Assembly: GCF_048128805.1 (NCBI RefSeq)
Contig: NC_135997.1
Location: 18,036,116 to 18,100,115 of the forward strand
Length of the DNA: 64,000 nt
DNA from: Centroberyx gerrardi
Taxonomy: Eukaryota; Chordata; Actinopteri; Beryciformes; Berycidae
Direction of reading: 5' to 3'
Made by a program: the position numbers and the translations under genes. Below the pieces are notes generated by a model that had not been told where the DNA came from, made no database searches, and saw nothing but the letters and a program-made list of their open reading frames with translations. Positions within the stretch are counted from its first letter, which is position 1, and every line of letters begins with the position of its first letter. Below, in pieces: positions 10,391-20,943 of the stretch.

Positions 10391-13300
10391 GGAAACTGTT
10401 TTTTGCACCAAATCTGTAGGAAACTTACAGGATTAATGTGATGTTGAGAGGTCTACATCTACGAGCCAAGAGATGCACATGGCTGACTATTCATGTAAAT
10501 AAAAATAAAACTACTTGACCCTTCACCCTCTACTATTCTAATTTATAAGGTCACAATAAAAACAAATCAAACAAACCATTTACAGCTCCATTTCTAATAA
10601 CTATCAACTGCAATCATTCAATTAAAAAAAAAATCCAAGACATTTTTTTTTTCAAATCTTTCTCAACTGTCATAGATCCTAACAATAAAACTAATGCAAC
10701 CGTTTGTGTTGGGCTGTCACACCCTGGGACCACAATCTGGAGGGCAACAGTGGACGTGTTGAAACCACACTGCATGATTCATCACAGCCTCAGGCATTCA
10801 CATGGACAATAAAATTCAACATCTGAGGGGAAAGCACTACGACAACTTCTGAATGCCTATATGTGTGTGTGTGTGTGTTTACTCACAGGTTCTGGCTGGA
10901 GGCATCAGCTGCATGGATACATAGGTAGGTCATGTCCTGTAAAACATGAATGAAAATGAAAAAGTGCAAAACAAATTTAAAAATTCCAAGAATACAGGCC
11001 ATGTGTTTCAATTCTGGACATCTGTAAGCGCTCTCATCTTTACAAAATGGCAGTTGTTGAGTTATGGTTCACAACAAAGATGGTGCATCCAGTTTAGACC
11101 TCAAACACACTGCCAGTGAGTGTTTTCTGAATAAGGCATCGCTATCAAGGAAAACAAGAAACATTTATGCACACAGCCTTGTAGCTAAGGTTATGGCCTA
11201 AGTCAGTTGTGGTGATGGGAATCTGTCACTCAACAGGCCTTTAACGGATGTGGATCCTAAACCCCTTAAATCTGGTACACACAACAATTTCTCATCTAAA
11301 TGTGCAGTAACCTGGCTTCAGTGCCTAAACCAGTGGTTCTCAACCTTTTTGGCCAGTGAACTCGAAAAATGTAAGTGATTCTAGCTGACGACCCCCTGAC
11401 ATGGGCATTAACTCATAGACTGATGAACTGTAACACTGACCAATTACTTTTTAATACCTTTTTAAGCAATTCCACTTGATTATTAAGGGAAATTTGGTAG
11501 CTGAATGATGTTCATTATTTCATAAGAAGAAAGCATTTATCAAAGATCCATGATGATATACAGTATATTTTATATTAGAACTATGGTTTTTGGCCTAAAC
11601 CAAACATGATGTTTGGACTCGTATAAGCCTTCAATACACATGTACCTGGTATCATTTGAAGAATAAACTTTCACCCCTTTCAATAACTCTTTCATTTAAG
11701 TCTACTTCTACAGTTATATGTGTACACAGTGACTGCTGGAGCACTTCCAACTATGGGATACTTCCTGGACCATGATGCTTCAAAGCACATATAAGAGAGC
11801 CATGTAGCTGCATATTATTAAGGTTTTCTGGGGCCTTGCAATATATAAATAATAAATGATTCACCCACTTTTCAAGACAAGCATATTTAAGACATTTAAG
11901 ACAAACAGATTTAACACATGAATTTAGAGGACAACTGGACGACATGTGTTGAACATATTGTGGGTTTTGCAAAGGCACGGGAAAACAAAATTCTCTAGAA
12001 CAGAAGAATAAATTACTTTTGTCTGCTAGTAATGGTAGTCTATGTGACAGAGACTCTTTAACTAGGAGATGTAAAACTTGCAGATCTTGGTATCAGATTA
12101 TACATATATTGCCCCTAAATTAGATAGCTATTCAGTGTTTCACCTGTATCTTTACATCGTTACATTACAGCCTTTAACATTATTATCTACTCTGTTTTAC
12201 TGCTCAGCAGCTCCTCTGGTCCAGACTGTCCTGCTCCTCCTCAGGACCAGTCCTTTTCCTTCTTTGAAAATATTTTTCAATATTAATCTGGCTTGAGGGA
12301 GCAAACATTCAGAGTCAGAGTTAAAAAGTTAATATTAATGTTATCAGTCCACTCAGTGGATACTGACTAGCAGCTAGGCTATACAGCGTGCTAATCTCGG
12401 AAACTCAGCTGGATTCTGAGTAACGTTAACTGTTAGTTCTTCTTTTTGGGAATTCAGTCGGCCGTCTTCTTGGCATGGAAAAAAATATCCCTCATGCGTG
12501 TGCAGTGGGAGGCGAAACAGACGGGTCCGGTGAGAGAGCGAGTGAGCGAGAGAGAGAGAGAGAGAGAGACCGAGCAATAGGGGTGGGCGGATCGATCCCA
12601 AAATATCGATACTACAGATACTTTTTAATTTTTTTTCCATGTTTGCACATTCAATTTACAATAATAAAAAAAATATTTTTGTTATTTGCCTTTAAAAACT
12701 GTCCTGTGTTTTAACATGCATGTGATTAAGTAATTAACAGTGGAAAGCAAAAAAAAACTGGCTTCATTCATTTATGTAGCACTTTTTTGTGCTACATAAA
12801 TGAATGAAGCCAATTTTTTTTTGCTTTGCTTGCTACATACATGCTTCAGTTGGGAATCAAACCCGGGTCTCACAGGTGGCAGGTAGAAATTCTACCACTC
12901 ACCTTACAATGATTGCTAACCTTTGGCAAATAATTTAGTGGTCATGAAAATGTATTCAGATTTAGCCTATTGATGATGCATTCACCTCATAAATCATGAC
13001 ACACTGCTCTCCCCTACATGAAAGTACATAAGCCGCTTTTAATAATAAAAAGTATCGGTATCGATATCGGCGATTCTGGCCCTGTATTACTTGGTATCGG
13101 ATCGAAACCAAATTTTGCGGTATCGCCCACCCCTACCGAGCAACAGAGAGAGAGAGGGGAGCAACAGAGAGAGCAAGCGAGAGAGATCGCGCGAGAGAGA
13201 GCGAGAGAGAGAGATCGCGTGGAGCAATAAGGGGCTGAGCGAATCAAAGTGCTACACGCAGTTCTACGACTAAATAGTGAAAAAAATTTGTGGCGGTCAG

Positions 13301-16185
13301 GGCTGATATTGTGGCGGCCTGCCACAAAGTTTTCTATGTGTGGGAAACCCTGGAGGGGTAGAGCGAGGGGAGATTGTCCACTAGTTAATCGATGGCGTAT
13401 GGCGTCGTTCTCTCGGACGGATAAAAAAATAAAAATAAAAAATGCTAAAATGGGTCGCCAAATATACTTTGGCGGCCGTTAATATACCTGGGCGGCCCGC
13501 CCAAGTAAAGTCTATGTGTGGGAAACACTGACTATTATTTTGGTTATCACCTGCTAATTACACCAGATTTGAGTGTGTAAATAAATAATAAATAACTTTA
13601 TGTGGGTTCCAGATGTCAGTAGCTCCTGTTCATACATACACCTCTTAGCCATTAAAGTTGCCCATGCCAGGCCTAAATGTTTCTTTTTCAACTATGAGTC
13701 ATCACTACCCCCAGCTGGCTGCAAGGACACATCACAAAAACAATGCTCTCCACTCCCCTTGGTGACTACCACACTGCAATGAGCAATGAGCACCACTAAA
13801 GGCATGGATACACAAACATACCATACAAAATCTCTAAGTAGAATTTTAACAACAACAATAACAAATTGTTTGACACATGGCATTTTGGCATGGGGAAATT
13901 AAACAATACCAGCCAACCTGGCAGTCCCACTTACCTCAAACACGGGCTTGGCATTGTTGTACACAGACAGGATGTGGGTGATGCCATTCTGAGACAGACT
14001 TTCTCTGTTCTCCGCATCTGGGACAGGGAGAGAAAAGGACAAATCCCACTAGAATCATGTCAATGAGTCTCACCCCACCCAACCTCCCACAAGCACACAA
14101 ACAACTCTGACCGGTTATATTGTTTGCAGCTTCAAAAAGCATGTCTGCAAGTTGCTAACTGTCCTGCAACATCTTTTGGTGCAGTCGGGCCTGTGGACAC
14201 TTGGTCTTGTCACTTAGTTATTTTCAGCCACTGTGCTCGGGCCATCTTGTGGGGCCGTCATCACAGTGGCTAAAGTTAGAAAGGTGTGTATGCCACATTA
14301 TCTTGGTAAGGGTATTGCCAGGCCAGGGAGGGAGTGACACACTAACTATTTCTGATTCTCTTGTTTTATGTGAAGCAACACTAGATTACTTGTTATTTTG
14401 CTTTACTAGAAACAAGACTTTCTGTATCTACTTTAACTTCTTCTTAATTGCCTTTCTGTCCCTCTGGTCAACTAGACAACATTCACATCCTTTTACTCTA
14501 GCCTATCAAATCTATGTTTGACAGCAGAACAGCTCTAATGCTACAATCATCTGATGTTGGATGGTTACCCTATGTTATAAATTAAAGAGGGACATCATTA
14601 AAATTTAAAACCTTCTAAAACACTGGATTTCAGAAGCCCAATGTGACCCACTTTTAGGGGTGGGAAGCACCCAAATGCTGCAGATTTAGCACAATAGATT
14701 TGGTGACTAATATGAAAATACTGCAACTGTTAAATGTTTTGTGACTAAGTATTTTCTCTGGATACTGCAATATAGTGATATGCATTACTAGTTGAATCTC
14801 AAAGCCTTTCAGAATTTCAAATACATGCTAAATTAACATTTTGTCCAATTTTAATATTGTATCATTTAGAAGAACACAATTATGTGTTGTGTTGCATAAA
14901 ATGTAAAACATCACATTAAGATGAATCATGTTTGTCTCACCTCTTATATTCCCAAGGTAGAGCCCATCGACGACCTGTGAAGCAGCATTCACAGACATGT
15001 TGAATTCAGGTTAGATATCCATTACAGTCCAAGCTTCAAAAACCTCATATGAAAGGCACAAATGTGCTGGGTCGAGCCAGAATGGACTTAAGGCTTCTGG
15101 CTCAAGACTTTAAGAACAGGCTACCAAGAAAGGAGATGTTCCCAACACCCATAAAAGGCCTGGAGCAATGATGCATGATTATCAGGATAAAGTGCTGAGT
15201 GGCAAGCAGCTACTGCAGTGTGTTGCTGTAACAGTGTGTTGTCTGAAGATGATCTTATGCTAGATCCATAGTAAAATATTATAAAGCCTGCACAATGTTT
15301 GGCTTTGATACTTACTATTGTAAATAAAAATTTAGACAACCAATAAAAGATCTGCCAATGCAAGCTCTTTTTTGCAATTACATGTCTGACTCCTCACTCC
15401 AGTATTCAAGGAGAAATTGTCATGAAAAATGCTCAGATGGCAATTTTCCCTTTACAATTCATCAACTAACGTATTTCACTTCCATGTAATTTTGTTCACT
15501 AGTACTGATCTTTTAATTCTCCATTTGCAAATGTGTGGGAATGTGCCAGTACCAAACTGGGTATACAAACGTTGCAGAAAATGTAGACAATATAACAATC
15601 ATTTTGTGATAATCTATTGATTTGATACCCAGAGGAAAATTGCTTGAGCAATTGCTGACACAGGTGCTTGAACCCAGGCCTTCCCAGGTGAGGGCCAATC
15701 ATGCCACCCTGCTGCCCCAAGTTTGGTTATAATCAGGTATTTGACATAACACAATATGATGATTTAGTCACGAATTTAGGAAAAAAAAAAAAAGTCATAG
15801 TTGCCCCCGTGACTGTCCATTTAACATTAGTGGTGGCTAAATTTTGCTAATGACCACATCATGCTTTTTTATATCTCAGCAGAACCTCAGCTCAACCTAG
15901 GCGGGCTAAAGGCTTGGTTTTACTTGTTCAAAACATCAGATAACATAGCCTACTATACAAATGGTCAGCTGTCTGTCGCACTGAACCTACTGCACTCAGT
16001 GGTCAACGTGCAAGGTGAAAGTGCACTGCAAGTAAACACAGCTGCATATCTATGGAGAGAGAAAACATGTGACGTGATTGACTCAATCAACCAGATGCAG
16101 TGTTTCGCGACAAAATCACCACTAGCAAGAACAGAAAACCGTTATTAACAAAACCAAAGCCTACCTTGTTCATTCCATTACCCAT
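5768..16185 (-). CDS. dusp22: Dual specificity protein phosphatase 22 (partial, first six coding exons)
   Basis: Six exons on the minus strand join in frame: 16165-16185, 14941-14974, 13935-14017, 10887-10936, 6294-6368 and 5768-5939 (145 codons). All internal borders are GT-AG. The product starts MGNGMNK, so Gly2 is a likely N-myristoylation site as in DUSP22/DUSP15. The catalytic residues are Asp57 (AAD), Cys88 and Arg94 in HCLAGVSR; codon 88 is split across the last intron (TG|C). Known family role: small cytosolic or membrane-associated phosphatase acting on JNK-pathway and receptor-proximal kinases. The donor after QVSE (5766-5767) shows that coding continues, but no C-terminal exon (family proteins are about 180-205 aa) was found in 1-5767. 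The VVDGLYLGNIRDAENR segment differs from mammalian DUSP22 and suggests the fish dusp22a copy. DUSP15 is the alternative. Confidence 0.9.
6140..6247 (+). mobile_element. L2-type LINE 3'-end fragment
   Basis: The stretch with TTCTCTGTAAAGTCCTTTGA, a GAGAAATGCTTG and AAGGGCT core matches the last part of the larger LINE in gins2 (31.5-31.6 kb: TTCTCTGTAAAGCCCTCTGA). It lies in the dusp22 intron. Confidence 0.45.
8063..8475 (+). mobile_element. L2-type LINE 3' untranslated end
   Basis: Contains GGGAGTTTTTCCTTGT and ends AAGGGCTACACAAATAAATT then TGACTTGACTT. The same landmarks, in the same order, occur at 31,350-31,608. No ORF remains, so this is a severely 5'-truncated copy inside a dusp22 intron. 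Confidence 0.6.
8871..9748 (+). mobile_element. Complete hAT-type transposon derivative with 8-bp target duplication
   Basis: Both ends carry the inverted sequence TAGGGATGGGCAT (left at 8871; reverse complement ending at 9748). The element is flanked by a perfect 8-bp direct repeat TCATTAAC at 8863-8870 and 9749-9756. A TAGGG... terminus and 8-bp duplication are diagnostic of hAT elements. GAGTACTCGAGTACTCGA motifs occur near both ends and may be transposase-binding subterminal repeats. At 878 bp it is too short for a full transposase, so it is an internal-deletion derivative that depends on another copy. Confidence 0.85.
9112..9513 (+). CDS. Truncated hAT transposase / ZBED-like protein with BED zinc finger
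   Basis: A 133-codon frame inside the hAT element starts MATRHKNDVWKYFDKID. A BED-type finger follows: aromatic VWKYF, then C-x2-C (residues about 23-26, CMLC) and H-x4-H (about 42-47, HLRIKH). A polar linker and a block resembling the start of the hAT core (ISQLITKMVTGDMLPLSFVE) come next. The frame ends at about residue 133, before the RNase-H-like catalytic region and the C-terminal dimerisation domain. Inferred role: DNA binding only, possibly competing with an active transposase if expressed. No splice partner is evident within the element. Confidence 0.6.
   Translation: MATRHKNDVWKYFDKIDEINVQCMLCNVKLAYHRTTTLMINHLRIKHKEKTAETDNRQSCITSFARSVSTRCCDATRAEKISQLITKMVTGDMLPLSFVEGEGFRELMAFVEPEYKLPCFPLLANLHKCESIR
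10333..10388. repeat. (CA)n microsatellite
   Basis: About 28 CA units in a dusp22 intron. Confidence 0.95.
11332..11400 (+). mobile_element. hAT (Charlie-like) left end remnant
   Basis: Starts CAGTGGTTCTCAACCTTTTT and continues GGCCAGTGAACTCGAAAA, a typical hAT left terminus. No matching right end was recognised nearby. Confidence 0.4.
12744..12827. repeat. Near-perfect 39-bp-arm inverted repeat (hairpin)
   Basis: Left arm 12744-12782 and right arm 12789-12827 pair over their whole length with one mismatch, around a six-T loop (12783-12788). The core is GGCTTCATTCATTTATGTAG against its complement. It is nested in the hAT MITE. Confidence 0.9.
12841..12911 (-). pseudogene. tRNA-Gly(GCC)-like pseudogene or SINE head
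   Basis: On the minus strand the sequence has an A-box-like GTGAGTGGTAGAA, then CTGCCAC in the anticodon-loop position (anticodon GCC), then a B-box-like GGTTTGATTCC (12853-12863). This order and spacing match tRNA-Gly. The acceptor stem and the 3' half of the T stem do not pair well, so a functional tRNA is unlikely. Confidence 0.5.
13275..13532. mobile_element. Unclassified DNA-transposon terminal segments
   Basis: Two related blocks end in the same motif: ...TATGTGTGGGAAACCCTG (near 13352) and ...TATGTGTGGGAAACACTG (near 13530). The complement, CAGTGTTTCCCACACATAGA, looks like a transposon terminus. GGCGGCC-containing sequence precedes both. No opposite-orientation left end was found, so the class is open. 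Confidence 0.3.
15644..15720 (-). repeat. tRNA-derived SINE-like fragment
   Basis: The minus strand reads GGGGCAGCAGGGTGGCATGA, then CCCTCACCTGGGAAGGCCT, then GGGTTCAAGC. This resembles the tRNA-related head (box A-like GGTGGC, box B-like GGTTCAAGC) common in fish short repeats. The rest of the element is missing. Confidence 0.35.
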
Positions 16186-17499
16186 GACGACTCAGAACCA
16201 ATCTACGAAGAGCTACACTAACGGTTTGTAACGGTTACGAACTGTTGACATTGATTTCAAGCCAATTCTCGAGGCTGGACTAGGCTCACTTCTAACTCAG
16301 AACATAATGGATAACCTGCGCTGAAGTGGCTCTGTGTCCGCTACTCAGTTACATTATAAAGTTTAACTGACGTGCCTTAAGAGACCAGTGCCATTATTAC
16401 AGACATTAACCTCGTCGTGGCTCTGCTGGTTCCGTCGTAGTGTATGGTCTTCCGGATTTTTTTGACGTGAAACAACTGCAGCTGCGGGTTCATCCGGTAA
16501 GTGACATCATGGCAGTGTTGCGGTCCGCTCCTCAACATCAGCGCTTCCCTCCCTTCACCTTCACACAGGGGCTTTTCACATTTTCATACATTCAGGAATC
16601 CACACATACAGTATGTCATTACATATTTCTGCAACAATCCCTCTGGATAGTGAAAAACATTCGCAATCAAGCTGAACTAGCCCATGTATACATTTATGTT
16701 ACAAAAAATGAAAAAAAAAAACGTGTTTCAAAAGTAGGGCTAGAATTGTTAATGAAATAAATACATAATAAAAATAAAATGATAAAATAAATAAAAAAAA
16801 ATATAGTAATAAAAAAACAAAGCTATAGTCATTTTTAACTTTAGTCATTTTAACAAAATAATTCAAAATCCAATTTAAACATTTATTAAGACTACATATT
16901 ATAGCCTACTTCCAGAACATTAACCTTAGGAAATCAATCACACTTTGTATATTCAGATGGAGAGACAGATAGATAGATCAGTCACTCTAAGTTCAAATAT
17001 TTTCGATGACCCAAGACCTTAGAGTAAACTTGTTTGTTGAAAGAAGTTTGCAATTGAGTTTTTAGGTGACATTGCCCATCATCTGCCTATTGCAACAAAT
17101 GCTTCTGCAGTCCGCTGGCTTGTATCTGAAATAAACATAAGGCAATGTGGTTGCTGGCAATCTGATCACCAACATTACAAAATTAACAAATTGGATGTAG
17201 ACATTTCTTCTTTCTATTGAACCAAACATTTGAAGGAGCCTACGCCCAAAAATCCCTTATAGAGATCACAGCCAAAGGATCACAACTCGCAAGCATCAAA
17301 TCACATTAACTACTATTATGGCTTGTTATTGTTTACAGAGACTCTTTACTCTCTTTTCCCAGGAATAAAAATCGAATTTATAGATATACCTGCATTTCTG
17401 ATACGAAACAGCCAATTAGTGCAAAAGCATTATTCATGTTGCAGTCACAGCATTTACAAAATTAAGAGTCAGAAGAACTATTGGGTTAACATAAGAACT
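16186..17499. other. dusp22-cox4i1 intergenic region
   Basis: The first 350 bases upstream of the dusp22 start are moderately CpG-containing and probably hold its promoter. A TATA box is not evident. From about 16.7 kb the DNA is A/T-rich, with a short (GATA)n trace near 16,965. No conserved reading frame is seen. Confidence 0.45.
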
Positions 17500-17505
17500 T
17501 TTATT
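17500..17505 (-). terminator. Candidate poly(A) signal of cox4i1
   Basis: AATAAA on the minus strand, 160 bases downstream of the cox4i1 stop codon. A short 3' UTR is usual for this gene. The cleavage site itself cannot be read. Confidence 0.5.
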
Positions 17506-17664
17506 CTTATCTCTATACACAATGACCGTAAGAGGAAGTGGCCTTCCAAAACGCAAAGACTGAGGTAATGTGGACAGTTGATAAATACAGAGATATTGGT
17601 ATGCTTGTATCCTTGTGTTGGTCTGCTTTTATCTTCAAGTTTATGTCATGGTCCTCTGGGTAAT

Positions 17665-20600
17665 TTACTTTTTCCACTGTTTGTTCTCGTAGTCCCAATT
17701 GGCTGAGAAGCCCTCCACTGGGTTGATCCTCATGTCCAGCATCCTCTGCAGCTCCTTCTCTTTGTACTCGGCCTCAAAAGTGTGTGGGACAGGTCCATAC
17801 ACTGCAAAGAGACAACAACACACCAGTCAGGTATAATAACATTAATAATTCCATTCTTCTCCTCTTGAATCTGTGATATTTGGAAAACAGGAGGATCAAT
17901 ACGCCACAATGCATCAGATCTTATACAGGTTGCACGCACATCATTGCCAATCTATTCCCATTGTCATTTTCTTTGGAAGACATACCATACTTTCTCTGCC
18001 AGAGAACAACCAGGCCAGTGAGGCCAACAAAGAACAACAACCCTCCAAGCACTGATTTCCACTCTCCGCTTGCCTGGTTCATCTCAGCAAAGCTCTGTTT
18101 GAAGCTGATGCGGTACACTGTCAACATTAGAAACACATTCAAACCATTAAGACATTACTAATGCTGCTTTCATGAATATGTGCTGGTAACAAAATCAATA
18201 TGACCAACATTGACAAACAACATAAAAGCATCTCAGAACAATAGAGTTCAGTGCAGTTTAGACCTACATGCAAGCTTCTCATCATTAGAGAGTGTAGCCC
18301 AGGCGCCCTTCTCCTTCTCCTTCAGGGACTTCTGCTCTGGACTCAGGTCCTGCACATAGCGGATGTCAGGGAGCGGGTTCTCCCGCCTGTCAAAGTAGGC
18401 CGGGAGAGTGTATTCCTCTACCTTAGCAACACCTGCAGGAGACAACACAAAATGACTCATCAATTGAGTTTTGCAAACACCTAATGACTAAATGTCCCTT
18501 GTCCAACATCACTCAACATCATCATCATCATCATCATTCATGTCGACCTGCTTTAGAAATGTTCTGAAATGCAAGGTGTATTCTAAGATTTTACTTTAAT
18601 GCATTTCTTACAGTCAACAAATCCTATGAAAATAACAAAATCAGCAATGAATTTGTTTTGCCAACAAATCTTGTCCATGTAGCCGATGCCCAATAAAGCC
18701 ATGTCCCAGCAGCCATAGAACTCCATTGTATTAAAAAAATATTAAAAACACGTCAAAGAGCCTATTTCAGCATATTTCATCATCATGATGCACCGGGCCA
18801 GCCGGCGTAATGAAGAATTTGTTCCCATTTGAATTTGATTTGGTAATAACTACAATAGCCTGACTTTTTGTGGTAACAGTGAGCGATTTTTAAAATTGAA
18901 ACTATGTCTTTGTGAGCTGTATTTCAAGGTTTTTAGCTTACAATTGGAGCCAGTTACTTCCGGGTTGACAGCTAAAAAGGGAACGTGGGAAGTTGGAAAG
19001 TAATGGGAGTACAGCAAACGCATTGTTGATTTTGTTATTTTCATAGGATTTGTTGACGATAAACGCATTAAAAAACACCAGCATTATCCTTGAAGTGTTT
19101 TTTCCCCTTTTTTGTTAAAGCTAAAGCTTTGCAAAGTGAGTGCTGTGAGAATCTGACTTTGTCATTTGAACTTGGCTCCTAATCACTTGTGGTATGTCTA
19201 GGTTAAAAGTAACTTTTTTTACGTTTTAATCTTCTCAAAATATTGTTAAGATTAGGGCTGAACGATTTTGAAAAAATATCTAATTGCGATTATTTTGACT
19301 GATATTGCAATTGCGATATGATTTGCGATATTAGAGGGAATGATCATTTTTACATCATTATTCTCATTGTCATTGAAAAACGTATTAAAATGATTATGGT
19401 GTGATTTTTGCGGGGATCTGTACCAAACAAAGATGTTTTCTTAAGTCTGTAGAATATGATGTGTAGGCCAGGACATCTCTGCAGCACGACAATATTTAAT
19501 TTAAAATGGTATTTTGACACACATTTTGCCTTTAACAAATATTGCGCCTCCTGCGATTTGAAAATTGCAGTAGGCCATATTGTGATTTCGATCAAATTTA
19601 GATTAATTGTTCAGCCCTAGTTAAGATGTTATTAGAATATTTAGCTTACTGAATATAAAAAATACTTGGTTTTGTGTTGTTTACATGATGAACTTAGCAA
19701 ACCCCCATTACCACATTATCAATGAAAAACAGACATATGACTTGTTCAGATTTTGTAAGATCTTATTAGCTCAACTTTCGCTTATGACAAGAGAAGACAT
19801 CTTGTGAAGCACTGACAATGACAGGCACTGCCCTGCTCTACCTAGCTCAGCGATAGGCAACCATGTGCCATCGAGGGCTGAGAGTCTGCAGCTGGTGTAG
19901 TGTTTGAATGAAAACCTGCAGAATCTCGGCCCTCCATGGCACATGGCTGCCTAGCCCTGACCTAGCACTTAATATACACAATAACATTCAATATGTCGCT
20001 TGCATATTGTTCATACATTTAGGCACACATCATGACTGAAGACCTGCCTGGCCAAGATGCACATCATACAAACATTTATCAGATTCCCCGCTGAAAAAAA
20101 AAGTCTTAAAAATGAATCAATCTCAAGAGTCCGGAGGGATATAGGTTCACATTTTAATATATTTGGCCCATTATCATTAGCTACCAGAGTCTAGCCTGGG
20201 TAGCTAGTAGCTTACTACCTCGTAAACTAGCTTGTGTGAATAAGGTCAATTATACTAACTGTAAAATAAAGTCTCATTTCCCATAATATACAATAAAAAT
20301 GTATAATTTGTCACCAGAAGGCATTATTTTTTAAATTGGCTGGCTTCACAGGCAAATCAACATGAAAACGCTGAAATGAAAGAACATTCTGCTCTTTTTC
20401 TAAGTTATTATCATTACTAGAATATTTGATTGAGGATTGTTACAATTTTCAGTGCAAATTTTGATCAAATGAAGCACTTCCTGTGACTGTGACACTTCCT
20501 GAGTTTTATAATAGGCCAATACTAGGTGGCCCATTATATGAATGAATGTTAACATTCAAATTGTATCAGTGAATCTCTGATTTCCTAGGTTTGTAATGGC

Positions 20601-20942
20601 AGAGATAACAAAACAATTCTGCTGTTGTGATTGGACTGGAAAGCAACTTGATGGATCACTTTTCAGTACGTGCCTGTCACAAAATCACGAAGATAAAATA
20701 GAGTGAGTGATTGAGAGTTGGTCAATTTTAGTGTGAAAAGCATGGAGGGACAGTTTGTGAAACACTGAATGACAGGTTTCCTGCAGAAACACAACCCATT
20801 GCTGCTCGTTGTTGTTGCCCCAGACAGACATGGAAAATAATCCAGGTCATGTCAAATGACACTTACCATGTCCCCCACGTAGGCAAACAGATGTTGAAAT
20901 GGCACGTTTGCCGACAAGGCGAAGGGCTCTGGTGGTCAACAT
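17665..20942 (-). CDS. cox4i1: Cytochrome c oxidase subunit 4 isoform 1, mitochondrial
   Basis: Four coding exons on the minus strand: 20867-20942, 18268-18432, 17986-18117 and 17665-17801. They join in frame through GT-AG introns to 169 codons plus TAA, the usual length. The product starts [20 protein letters not shown], a basic amphipathic mitochondrial presequence of about 22 residues. The matrix-facing part has [13 protein letters not shown] (about 35-47) and [11 protein letters not shown] (60-70). One membrane helix spans about residues 101-120, and the C-terminal part ends [10 protein letters not shown]. Known role: nuclear-encoded subunit of complex IV in the inner membrane, where it contributes to ATP-dependent regulation. 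The coding exon starts one base before the ATG, so the 5' UTR has at least one upstream exon. The sequence fits isoform 1 better than the hypoxia isoform cox4i2. Confidence 0.97.
18572..19092. mobile_element. MITE with about 50-bp terminal inverted repeats
   Basis: Left end about 18572-18648 and right end about 19021-19092 are inverted copies sharing GTCAACAAATCCTATGAAAA and, further in, TAACAAAATCA. Outer ends read CAAGG/CCTTG. The interior has no gene. It lies in the second intron of cox4i1. The family is not recognised and the target duplication is unclear. Confidence 0.6.
19253..19619. mobile_element. hAT MITE with perfect 8-bp target duplication
   Basis: Ends TAGGGCTGAACGATT and the complement of TAGGGCTGAACAATT. 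The flanking GTTAAGAT repeats at 19245-19252 and 19620-19627 are identical. The 367-bp interior is A/T-rich with repeated TTGCGAT motifs. It is in a cox4i1 intron. Confidence 0.85.
19848..19959. mobile_element. Short hAT MITE
   Basis: A 112-bp element whose two ends are long inverted copies: CAGCGATAGGCAACCATGTG against the complement of CAGGGCTAGGCAGCCATGTG. Flanks ACCTAGCT (19840-19847) and ACCTAGCA (19960-19967) agree at 7 of 8 bases. Confidence 0.7.
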
Positions 20943-20943
20943 T

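Larger units (their letters stand above)
12578..13135. mobile_element. hAT MITE with perfect 8-bp target duplication and nested structures
   Basis: Left end TAGGGGTGGGCGGATCGATC; the right end is the complement of TAGGGGTGGGCGATACC. The flanking 8-bp repeats CCGAGCAA at 12570-12577 and 13136-13143 are identical. The 558-bp body is noncoding. It contains a long hairpin (12744-12827) and a tRNA-Gly-like stretch (about 12841-12911, minus). Repeated GGTATCG motifs near the right end resemble subterminal repeats. It inserted into a GA-rich microsatellite. Confidence 0.85.

Noticed and set aside
14656-14900. TAGGGGTGGGAAGCACCC as a possible hAT left end
   Set aside because: No matching right terminus or 8-bp target duplication could be found.
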